Shown: piece by piece, positions 8,531 through 16,668 of the stretch
How positions within the stretch are numbered: the first letter of the stretch is position 1
How the letters are laid out: every line of letters begins with the position of its first letter
Assembly: GCF_021412625.1 (NCBI RefSeq)
Contig: NZ_JAKCFI010000003.1
Span: 434,001 to 498,000, forward strand
Direction of reading: 5' to 3'
Length of the DNA stretch: 64,000 nucleotides
Source of the DNA: Myxococcus stipitatus
Lineage (GTDB): Bacteria; Myxococcota; Myxococcia; Myxococcales; Myxococcaceae
Translations under genes and position numbers: made by a program
The notes under the pieces: generated by a model
Told to the model about the DNA's origin: nothing
Database searches by the model: none
What the model saw: only the letters and a program-made list of their open reading frames with translations

Positions 8531-11500
8531 GGCTTCACGTCGTCGAGGGGCTTCCACGCGGGCGTGACTGCCCGGAACACGGGCCCCTCCGCGGGGATGT
8601 CGAACGTCTCCAACGAGAAGGCGCGTCGCTCCTCGTCCACCAGGATGAGCGTCACCGGGCCCGTGGGGACCTTCTCGAACGTCAGCGTCCCATCGGGTGA
8701 CTCGATGGCGGACCGCGCCTGTCTCTGCAACCCGAGCGACATGGGCAGCCAACGCCGGGGGGACGCGAGCAGCGGCCCGTGGAACAGGTACGGCCGGGCG
8801 CGCTGGGGGCCCGCCACCCGGAGGTGGAGCGTGGCGGCGGATGGGATGGCTCGCAGCGTGAGGGACACCTCTCCGCTTGCGGGGACCTCGAGGTACTGGG
8901 CGCCCAGCGTGCCGGCGTAGGAGGAGTGGCCCTGGACGCGATACCGCCCGGGCGCCAGCCCACGCACGATGACCGGGTCGCCTGCGTTCACCTGGATGGG
9001 GTCCACGTCGGGGGTGTTCGCCCCCGAGGGATCGGCGTCGAGGAGGAGCAGCGCGTCCGTGGGCTGGCCCCGCGCATTCAGCGCGGACACCGCGACGTGG
9101 GCCCCCTTCGTGATGCGCGCGACCAACTCCTGCTGGCGGCCCTGCTTCAGGGGGAAGGCGCGAGGGGCATAGCCCGGGGCCGTGACGTGGAACTGGTCCA
9201 GGGCGTCATCGACGGACTCGAGCAGGAAGGCGCCATTCTCCCGCGTCGTGGCCCGGTTGGCGGGCGTGGTGTCGTCGCGGGAGAAGGCGGCGTGGACGAC
9301 GGCGCCCGCCACGGGCGCGGAGGTCTCCGCGTCCAGCACGAAGCCGGTGACCTGGCGTCGCTGTCCCAGCCGTATCTCGCCCAGGTCCACCACCTCGCCG
9401 ACGCGTCGCACCGTCGCCCTGCGCACCGTGGACCCGAGCCCGTCCGCGCTGATGCGCACGACGTGCTCGCCGACGTGCTCCACGGTCTGGACGAAGGCGC
9501 CCTTCGGGTCCGTCGTGTTGCTCGTGCCGACGATGAAGCGGGTGACGGGCCGGCCGTCGGCGCTCACCACGCGCCCGCGAATCGTCGCCTTGGGCTCCAG
9601 GACGAGCCGCACCCGGGGCTGGCTGGCGCTGACGCGCACGCGTTGGATGTCGGGTTGGACGCCACGTGAGAGCCGGGGCGAGAGTCGCAGCGTGGGGTGG
9701 AGGACGTTCAGCTCCAGGTGCTGGCCCTGGACGTGGGGGACCTCGAAGCGCCCCTCGCGGTCCGCGAGCACGGGGATGGTGGCCTCGTGGAGGCTCTGGT
9801 CCTCCGCGAGGTCGAGGTCCGCCACGGACAGGCTCACCTCGCCGACCGGTCGACCCCGGGTGTCCACGATGTCGCCCGACAGCGTCCAGCCCGCCTCCAG
9901 CCGCAGGTCCACGGTGGCGCGCTCCGCGCTCCGCACCTCCACGGAGCGCGAGGCCGCTCGCAGTCCGCTGCGTGGGGCGCGGAAGAGGGCCTGGACGTCG
10001 TAGTGGCCCGGCTGAAGTCCATGGAGGACGTAGGTGCCCGAGGCGTCCGTCGAGGCGCGGGGCCAGTCATCGGTGGTGATGGGATTGGGGCGCGCGCGGA
10101 TTTCGACGCCCGCGAGGGGCTGGCCCTGCTCGTCGTGGACATGTCCGGTGATGGTGGCTCGGGTCGTCGGCTTCGCGACCCAGCGGACCTGGGACGCCGG
10201 CGCGGTGACCGGCAGGGGCGCGGCTTCGTAGGGGCTGTCCTCGCGGAGGACCAGCTCGAAGTGGACCTGGGCGGGAAGCTCCAGGGAGAAGCGGCCCTCG
10301 CTGTCGGTCCGGAAGCGGTCCCGGGCGGTGAGGGCCGGGCCCTCGTCGAGCAGAAAGACGTGGTCGGTCTGCCGCAGGTAGAAGGGCTGGTTCGCGAGCG
10401 CGGCGCCGTTCGAGTCCACGAGGAGGCCCTCGACCCGGGGCTTGCGCCGGAGGGTGACGTCGAGCGCGTCGACGTCGCGTGTCGCCGGGACTGGAATCCC
10501 AGGCGTGTCGAGGTGGTGAGGCGCGGAGCCCTGGAGGACGTAGTTCTTCGACGGCGGCACGGGCTCGAACTGGAACCGCCCCGAGTCGTCGCTCCGGGCA
10601 TGGAAGAGCAGGCGGTCGCCGGGGTTCGACAAGGTCAGTCGGGCGTTCGCGAAGGCGGCTCCATCCTGGGCCTTCACCGTGCCCCGCACGACGACGAACT
10701 CTCCGCTCAGCGTCAGCTCGATGGGCTGCGCCGCCCTCTCCGGGGGCACGTTGGTGACGGCATGCCGGTTCCCATGGCTCGCCCAGAGCTTGTAGGCGGT
10801 GGGGGGCAGGGGCTCGAAGGTGAAGCGGCCCTGTTCATCCGTGGTGGCATGGCGTTGGGTGGTGTCTTGGGGGATGTCGCGCGTGCCGACATGGACCTGG
10901 ACACCGGACACCGGCTTGCCCTGGTCCATCACCCGTCCCGTCAGGAGGAGCGGGCGCCGGAGCACGACCGCCTCGCTCCAACCGTAGAGGAGCTCGGTCC
11001 GCACCTGGACCTCGGGGCTCCAGCCCTCCTTCTCGAAGAGGATGAGGTAGCGCTCGGCCTCGGGCACCGGGCCCACGTGGAAGCGGCCCTCGAGGTTCGT
11101 GACCGTGTCGAAGGCGAGGGCCTCCGGGAGGGGCGTCAGCCTCACGCGAACACCCGAGAGTGGCTCGCCGGACTCGTCCACCACGGTGGCGGAGGCGACG
11201 CGTGGAGCGTCGAGCTCCAGCTCGACGGACTCCGTGCCCGCGGGGACGCCCTGCTTCTGCACCGCGCCCTGGGGGCTCCGCGCGTCGAGCACGAAGTCAC
11301 CGGCGGGCAGGCCCTCGAGGGTGAAGCGGCCCTCTGGAGACGCATGGACCCAGGCGTACACGGTGGCCTCTCCGTCACGGGTCTGCATCTTCTCGACGAG
11401 GGAGAGCGAGGAGTGCTGGCTGCACTGCCCCAGCAGGTCGTTCGCCCTCACGAGGAGGGGCCTCGCGCCGGGCGGAGGGCACTCCAGCTTGTCGACGAGA

Positions 11501-11751
11501 CGCCAGCCCGGCTTGGAGCGGATGGCGCTGACCAGGGCGCCCGCGATGGGGCCGTTCTCTCCCACGACGGTCCCCTGGATGCGGAGCGTGCCCTTCTCCG
11601 GCGCGGGGCGCGGGATGCGCTCCTTCAGCTCGCGAGCGGTGGGCTTGGGGACGAACGTGTCGCGCTCGGGGAGCAGGGAGTAGAGGAGGAACAGTCCCAG
11701 GGTGACGAGCAGCCCCGTGATGCCCAACACCTTCCATGGTCGTGTCGTCAT
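8527..11751 (-). CDS. Large membrane-anchored protein of carboxypeptidase-regulatory-like domains
   Basis: A 1,074-residue paralogue, first gene of a coupled pair with the gene starting at 8530. After a short basic start (MTTRPWK) a hydrophobic helix covers about residues 8-26, with no lipobox. A Pro/Lys-rich linker precedes the repeated beta-sandwich units. Their motifs match the neighbours (for example GTVVGENGPIAGALV and DREGRFEVP), as does an early Cys (DKLECPPPG). The upstream 319-bp intergenic region (11752-12070) carries short direct repeats and any promoter. Function beyond a structural or binding envelope role cannot be read from sequence. Confidence 0.85.
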   Translation of the reverse strand: MTTRPWKVLGITGLLVTLGLFLLYSLLPERDTFVPKPTARELKERIPRPAPEKGTLRIQGTVVGENGPIAGALVSAIRSKPGWRLVDKLECPPPGARPLLVRANDLLGQCSQHSSLSLVEKMQTRDGEATVYAWVHASPEGRFTLEGLPAGDFVLDARSPQGAVQKQGVPAGTESVELELDAPRVASATVVDESGEPLSGVRVRLTPLPEALAFDTVTNLEGRFHVGPVPEAERYLILFEKEGWSPEVQVRTELLYGWSEAVVLRRPLLLTGRVMDQGKPVSGVQVHVGTRDIPQDTTQRHATTDEQGRFTFEPLPPTAYKLWASHGNRHAVTNVPPERAAQPIELTLSGEFVVVRGTVKAQDGAAFANARLTLSNPGDRLLFHARSDDSGRFQFEPVPPSKNYVLQGSAPHHLDTPGIPVPATRDVDALDVTLRRKPRVEGLLVDSNGAALANQPFYLRQTDHVFLLDEGPALTARDRFRTDSEGRFSLELPAQVHFELVLREDSPYEAAPLPVTAPASQVRWVAKPTTRATITGHVHDEQGQPLAGVEIRARPNPITTDDWPRASTDASGTYVLHGLQPGHYDVQALFRAPRSGLRAASRSVEVRSAERATVDLRLEAGWTLSGDIVDTRGRPVGEVSLSVADLDLAEDQSLHEATIPVLADREGRFEVPHVQGQHLELNVLHPTLRLSPRLSRGVQPDIQRVRVSASQPRVRLVLEPKATIRGRVVSADGRPVTRFIVGTSNTTDPKGAFVQTVEHVGEHVVRISADGLGSTVRRATVRRVGEVVDLGEIRLGQRRQVTGFVLDAETSAPVAGAVVHAAFSRDDTTPANRATTRENGAFLLESVDDALDQFHVTAPGYAPRAFPLKQGRQQELVARITKGAHVAVSALNARGQPTDALLLLDADPSGANTPDVDPIQVNAGDPVIVRGLAPGRYRVQGHSSYAGTLGAQYLEVPASGEVSLTLRAIPSAATLHLRVAGPQRARPYLFHGPLLASPRRWLPMSLGLQRQARSAIESPDGTLTFEKVPTGPVTLILVDEERRAFSLETFDIPAEGPVFRAVTPAWKPLDDVKP

Positions 11752-11824
11752 GTCGCCTCGCCGGGGCCCGACCTCGTGGTGTCATCGGGTTGCGGTGTCA
11801 CGTACCACTTCCGCGATGGCCTTC

Positions 11825-11996
11825 CATGCGTCAACGGGGGGATGCGCTCCGTGGGCGCGCGGCGGCATGCGTCAACGGGAGGATGGAGCGCACGCCGAGG
11901 TCACCTCGCGCATGGTCGTGGCATGCGTCAACGGGAGGATGGAGCGCATGCTCCGGCCTCGTGCGTGTCACGGCGTGCGCCAGCGGGTGGAGGACT
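11825..11996. repeat. Cluster of interspersed short direct repeats in a 319-bp intergenic region
   Basis: The unit CATGCGTCAACGGGAGGATG, extended by GAGCGCA, occurs twice exactly (from 11866 and 11922). A close copy starts at 11825 (CATGCGTCAACGGGGGGATG), and a weaker one at about 11974 (CGTGCGCCAGCGGGTGGAGG). Intervals are 41, 56 and 52 bp, so unit and spacer lengths vary and this is not a CRISPR. The rest of 11752-12070 holds no gene. It separates the start of the 8527-11751 gene from the end of the YhaN-like gene, both on the minus strand, so the repeats lie in the probable promoter or leader of the former. Confidence 0.65.
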
Positions 11997-12070
11997 CGCT
12001 CACTGGGCTCGGCAGCTGCGCCGGGAGTCGCGTCAATGGCTGGAGCATGTGGCCCCGTGCGTGGGGGCTC

Positions 12071-15000
12071 TCAGCCCGCCTGTCGCGTGCTCGTCGGCGC
12101 CGCGCCGCTCGTCGGTTCGGTCCGGGGGGCCAGGAGGTGGACCTGCGCGCCTGCCTCGATGAAGGACTCCCGCAGCCAGGGGTGGCAGGTGAAGGCAATC
12201 ACCTGCTGTTGCTCGGCCAGCCGCGCGAGCAGCTGGATGGTGCTGCGGGCCCGTCCGGGATCGAAGTTCACCAGCACGTCATCCACGATGAGCGGCAGCG
12301 CCCCTCGCGTCTCCCCGAAGTCGCGCACCACCGCGAGGCGGAAGGACAGGAAGAGCTGCTCGCGCGTGCCGCGTGACAGCTGCGCCGCGCTCCAGTCCCG
12401 CTGGCCATCGCTCACGCGCAGCTCACGGTCGTCGCTGGCGGGGATGAACACGCGGCGGTAGCGGCCATCCGTCAGCTGGGCGAAGTGCTCCGACGCGAGC
12501 TGCACCACGCGCGGCTGCTGCTCCTCCTCGAAGCGGCGCCGCGCCCGGTTCAACAGCGCGAGCGCCAGCCGGTCCGTCGCGTAGCGCGTGGCCAGCTCCG
12601 CCACCTTCGCGCGCAACGCCTCCTCCTGGATGCGCAGGCGGACCAGCAGGTCGTCGTTCTCCCACTGCTCGAGCTGGTTGCGCGTGGCGCCCCGCTCGGT
12701 GAGCACGTCCTTGAGCTGGCGCTGGGCATCCGCGTGGCGCACGCGCAGTCGAGCCAGCTCCGCGCGCAGGCCCTCCTCGCCACCGAGCGCGCGCAGCACC
12801 TCCCGCGTCTGGGTGTCCTCCAGGCCCGTGCGCGCCTCGATGCGCAGCGACAGCTCCCGCGCCCGGGCGCTCAGCTCCGCGTAGCGGCGGGCCTGCACCG
12901 CGCGGCGACGGAAGGTCTCCTCGTCGCCGCCACCGCCCTCGGAGAGCAGCGCGGCGAGCGCCTCGTCCTCCGAACGACAGAGCGTGTCCAGCCGCGCCTT
13001 CTCCTCGCGCAGCTCGCGGCGACGCTCCTCCAGGGCGCGGCGCTCCGCCTCCCGCTCCCGCGCCGCCTCCAGCTCCGCCGTCACCTTCGCCGCCAGCGCC
13101 TCCGGGGGCAGGGTGGCCGCCGCCGCGAGGCTCTCCGCCGCCTCGCGAAGCCGTGTAATCACGCTCGCGCAGGTCTCCTCGTCCACGGACAGGGCGGCCT
13201 CGTCCGCGCCCACGTCCAGCAGGCGCTGACGGAGCGCGGCGGCGTCCCGCCAGAGGGCGAGCGCCGCCGGGGCGGGCAGGGCGATGGGGAAGTGTCGCGC
13301 CGACAGGTGCGCCGCCAGCTCCTCGACGAGCACCGCGTGTCGGGCGAAGAGCTCGCGCGAGACCTCCTCCGCCTGTCGCTCCTCGCGCGTCGCCACGTCG
13401 AGCGTCGCGGTCAGGGTGTCCCGCTCCCGCTCCAACGTTTCGCGCCGCCCGGCCTTCTCCAGCGCCTCCGCCAGGGCGTTCTCCCGGGCCGTCATGTCCG
13501 CGAAGGTCGCCGCGGGGCTGATGCCGGCCTCGGAGGCGCTGACCAGCAGCTCGCGGTGCATCATCTCCTCGCGCGCGGACAGGGCCAGCAGCGTCGAGCG
13601 GAGCCGCTCCTCCTCCTGCTGTCGTCCCTGCTGCCGCGCCAGGTGCGCCGCGCGCTCCCGCGCGTGCGCCGTCTCCACCCGGCGCCGCGCCAGCTCCAGC
13701 ACGCCGGTGAGCAGCAGGCCGCCCGCGAGCGCGAGCAGGCCCACCGCCGTGCCACCCAGCAGCCACGCCGCCACCGCGAGCGCCACCGCCACCAGGGCGG
13801 CCACGGGCACCCACCACACCGGAATCACCTCGCCCACCGGCGGCGGCTCGGCGGGGGCGCGCAGCACCTCGACCTGACGGTGCACGTCCTCGCGCTGCTC
13901 GCCCAGCCGCTCCAGCTCCACCCGCACCGCGCGCATCCGCGTCAGGGCGGACTGCTGCTGGCGGACCTGCGCGGGCCGCGTCTCCGGCAGGGCCGACAGC
14001 TCCGAGTCCGTCCGCCCCAGCGCGCCGTCCAGGCGCTCGCGCTCCATTCGCGCGCGCGTCAGCGAGGCGCTCGCCTCGCGCCGGCCCGTCTCCACCGAGT
14101 CCAGTCGCGCGGAGAGGGCCTCCAGGCTCGCGCGGGCTCCCGCGCTCAGGTCCAGGGCGAGCAGCGCCGGGCCGTCCACGCCGAGCCCCAGCTCCTCCAG
14201 CGCGACCTCCACTTGACGCCGCTTCGTCAGCAGCGCCGCGCGCCGCGCGGGCAGGGTCCGCAGCAGCTCCGAGCGCTCCGAGTACGCGGCCACCACCAGC
14301 CGCAGCGCCTCCTCCCGTCCCCGCACCGGAGAGGGCCGGGACAGCCGCTCCAGCTCCGCCTCGGTGGACGCGAGCCGCTCCGCCAGGCGCGCGGCCTCCG
14401 CGCGATAGTCGCGGCCGCGCAGCAGCGTGTCGTCCAGCCGCGCCTCGCCTCCCTCGGGGAAGGTCTCCAGCACGGGCAGGGTCTCCAGCTCCGCGCGCGC
14501 CTCCGCCAGGGCGGACACGTCCGCGAGCGCCGCCTCCAGCCGGGCCAGCCGGGCCACCTCGCGGCTCGCCTCGAGGACCTCCGCCTCCAGCCGCAGGTGC
14601 TCGACGTCGAGCGCCTCCAGGCGCTCCTTCCGGGCGAAGTACAGCGCGGGCCGGTCTCCCTCCTGGCGCAGCCGCTCCTGCACCTCCTCCAGCTCGCGCA
14701 GCTTCACGTTCAGCTCGGGGTTCGTCCCGGTGGGCTTGTAGAGCTGCTCGGCGCTCTTGCGGAACTGCGCCATGGCCTCCGGCAGCCTGCGCGCGCCGCG
14801 CATGCTCGCGGCCACCAGCGCCTCGGACGCGCCCTGCTCCTCGGTGAGCTGCTCGAAGCCCGCCAGCTCCTCCAGCCGGAAGGCGAAGACGTCGAAGTAC
14901 AGCTCGCGCGACACGTGGCCCCGCGCGTCCTTCAGCCGCTCCTCCGACACCTGCTCGCCGTGGGCGTCCAGCACGGAGAGGCTCTCCGACTTGCGCCCGC

Positions 15001-15277
15001 GCGGCGTCGCCGTGCGGCGGATGCACAAGGGCCCGGTGCTGGTGGACACGTGCAGCTCCCCGCCGAAGGGGATGTCCTCCGCCGGCTCGTAGCGCTCCGG
15101 GTGTCCGCGCCGCTCGAAGCCGAACAGCATGCCGCGCAGGAAGGCGAGCAGCGTGCTCTTGCCCGCCTCGTTGGGGCCGTACAGCAGGTGCAGCCCGGGG
15201 CCGAGCTGGAGCGAGAACTCCGAGAAGTGTCCGAAGCGCCGCACCCGCAACGCGTCGATGCGCAAGCCGGGCTTCAT
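12071..15277 (-). CDS. YhaN/SbcC-like SMC-family ATPase with a central membrane-like segment
   Basis: A 1,068-residue ABC/SMC-type ATPase, partner of the upstream YhaO-like nuclease in DNA end processing. The start is the ATG at 15277, overlapping the stop of the nuclease gene (ATGA). The Walker A motif GPNEAGKST is near residue 35, long coiled-coil arms follow, and the signature LSRGTREQLFLSFR and Walker B LPLIVDDVLVNFD lie near the C-terminus. At about residues 480-530 two hydrophobic stretches (VPVAALVAVALAVAAWLL and GLLALAGGLLLTGVLEL) interrupt the coiled coil where SbcC/Rad50 would have a zinc hook, and no CxxC is seen. This is the layout of Bacillus YhaN rather than SbcC. It probably acts in double-strand-break repair. 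Confidence 0.85.
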   Translation of the reverse strand: MKPGLRIDALRVRRFGHFSEFSLQLGPGLHLLYGPNEAGKSTLLAFLRGMLFGFERRGHPERYEPAEDIPFGGELHVSTSTGPLCIRRTATPRGRKSESLSVLDAHGEQVSEERLKDARGHVSRELYFDVFAFRLEELAGFEQLTEEQGASEALVAASMRGARRLPEAMAQFRKSAEQLYKPTGTNPELNVKLRELEEVQERLRQEGDRPALYFARKERLEALDVEHLRLEAEVLEASREVARLARLEAALADVSALAEARAELETLPVLETFPEGGEARLDDTLLRGRDYRAEAARLAERLASTEAELERLSRPSPVRGREEALRLVVAAYSERSELLRTLPARRAALLTKRRQVEVALEELGLGVDGPALLALDLSAGARASLEALSARLDSVETGRREASASLTRARMERERLDGALGRTDSELSALPETRPAQVRQQQSALTRMRAVRVELERLGEQREDVHRQVEVLRAPAEPPPVGEVIPVWWVPVAALVAVALAVAAWLLGGTAVGLLALAGGLLLTGVLELARRRVETAHARERAAHLARQQGRQQEEERLRSTLLALSAREEMMHRELLVSASEAGISPAATFADMTARENALAEALEKAGRRETLERERDTLTATLDVATREERQAEEVSRELFARHAVLVEELAAHLSARHFPIALPAPAALALWRDAAALRQRLLDVGADEAALSVDEETCASVITRLREAAESLAAAATLPPEALAAKVTAELEAAREREAERRALEERRRELREEKARLDTLCRSEDEALAALLSEGGGGDEETFRRRAVQARRYAELSARARELSLRIEARTGLEDTQTREVLRALGGEEGLRAELARLRVRHADAQRQLKDVLTERGATRNQLEQWENDDLLVRLRIQEEALRAKVAELATRYATDRLALALLNRARRRFEEEQQPRVVQLASEHFAQLTDGRYRRVFIPASDDRELRVSDGQRDWSAAQLSRGTREQLFLSFRLAVVRDFGETRGALPLIVDDVLVNFDPGRARSTIQLLARLAEQQQVIAFTCHPWLRESFIEAGAQVHLLAPRTEPTSGAAPTSTRQAG

Positions 15278-16527
15278 GTGCCCTCCTCGTCGTGCAGCGC
15301 TTCCAGGCCCATCAGCCCCGCGCGAGACACCCAGTCCACGCGGGGCGTCTCCAGCACGTCCACGCCCAGCCGCTTCAACCGCTGCCCCAGGCTGCCCAGC
15401 GCCTCCTGCTCCCACAGCCGCGCCAGCGCATGCGGGTCCTCGGCCAGCGCGTGCGATTCGTCCAGCAGCGTGTGCGCGAAGCCCCCGTCGGCGTGCAGCG
15501 CGTCCCAGTCCAGCTCCGGGCGGCTGCCGTCCCGCAGCGACTCCAGCAGCACGGGCGGGTGGCCCCGCGTCAGCCGGTCGCGCAGCTCCGTCTCCAACTG
15601 GCCGAGCGCGCCGGGGCGGGCCAGCTCGCGGTGCAGCGGGCCCCGGCCGGTGAGGATGACGCGCGCCGCGTGGCCGTCCAGCTCCTCCGCGCACGCGGCC
15701 TCCACGGCCTCCCGGGTCGTCGCCAGCAGGCCGTCCAGCGTGCCCACGCCGGTCAGCGGCACCTCCAGCCGGTGCCACCGCACGGTGTCCACCGGCACGA
15801 AGCGCCGCCGCGTGGCGCCGTCGTGCACCTCCACCAGCACGCAGCCGCGCGGGCCCGTCTCCAGGACATGGCGGCCCTGGGGGTTGCCCGGGTACACCGC
15901 GAGCCCTCCGCCCGGCAGCAGGTGCTCGCCGCGCGTGTGCACGTGGCCCAGCGCCCAGTAGTCCAGGCCGCGCGCGCCCAGGCCCGCGGGCGTGCAGGGG
16001 GCGTAGTTGGCGTGGCCCTCCGCGCCGCCCAGGTTGGCGTGCAGGAGGCCCACGGTGAAGTCGTCGCTCGTGCGGTGGAAGCGCGCGGACAGGTCCTCGC
16101 GCACCTCCACGTCCGGATAGGAGATGCCCTGCACACGGCACAGCCTCCGCCCCTCGCGGCGGACCTCCGCGTCCTCCCAGTCCGGGCCGAACACCTTCAC
16201 CGACGGGGGTAGCCCCAGCGCGCCCGAGTCGCCGCTCAGCGGATCATGATTGCCGTGGACGATGAAGGTCTCGATGCCCGCCTCGTGCAGCCGGCCCAGC
16301 TCGCGCCGCAGCGCCAGCCGCGCGCGCACCGAGCGGTCCTTCACGTCGAACAGGTCCCCGGCCAGCAGCAGGAAGACGACGCGCTCGCGCAGGCACAGGT
16401 CGACGATGCGCGACAACGCGCGGAAGGTGGACTCCTGGAAGCGTCCGAGCAGCGGCCCCTGCGTGGCCACGCCACGGAACGGGGTATCCAGGTGGAGATC
16501 CGCGGCGTGGACGAACTTGAAGTGCAT
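15274..16527 (-). CDS. YhaO/SbcD-like metallophosphoesterase (DNA repair exonuclease)
   Basis: A 417-residue calcineurin-like nuclease, the catalytic partner of the YhaN-like ATPase. The start at 16527 opens directly with the first metal-binding block HAADLHLDTPF. It is followed by GDLFDVKD, GNHDPLSGDSG, HANLGG and the C-terminal ligand pair in LGHVHTR. These are the five phosphoesterase motifs of Mre11/SbcD. The C-terminal third is a divergent capping region. It is coupled by overlap to the ATPase gene downstream, so the two are probably made in equal amounts as a complex. The gap upstream (16528-16668) is the only room for their promoter. Confidence 0.88.
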   Translation of the reverse strand: MHFKFVHAADLHLDTPFRGVATQGPLLGRFQESTFRALSRIVDLCLRERVVFLLLAGDLFDVKDRSVRARLALRRELGRLHEAGIETFIVHGNHDPLSGDSGALGLPPSVKVFGPDWEDAEVRREGRRLCRVQGISYPDVEVREDLSARFHRTSDDFTVGLLHANLGGAEGHANYAPCTPAGLGARGLDYWALGHVHTRGEHLLPGGGLAVYPGNPQGRHVLETGPRGCVLVEVHDGATRRRFVPVDTVRWHRLEVPLTGVGTLDGLLATTREAVEAACAEELDGHAARVILTGRGPLHRELARPGALGQLETELRDRLTRGHPPVLLESLRDGSRPELDWDALHADGGFAHTLLDESHALAEDPHALARLWEQEALGSLGQRLKRLGVDVLETPRVDWVSRAGLMGLEALHDEEGT

Positions 16528-16668
16528 GGCCGCCCCGCACGGTACCCGATGCGGGGGGCGCCCCCGACTTTCCGTCCGCCCTCGAACGCGCGCTGCCGGA
16601 CACACGCGGACACGCCGCGCGCCACACCGGATGTACGGTGGGTGACAGCGCGCTCCACCTCCAGGGCA

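Noticed and set aside
11825-11996. CRISPR array
   Set aside because: Only two exact copies, unequal intervals, decaying units, and no cas genes nearby.
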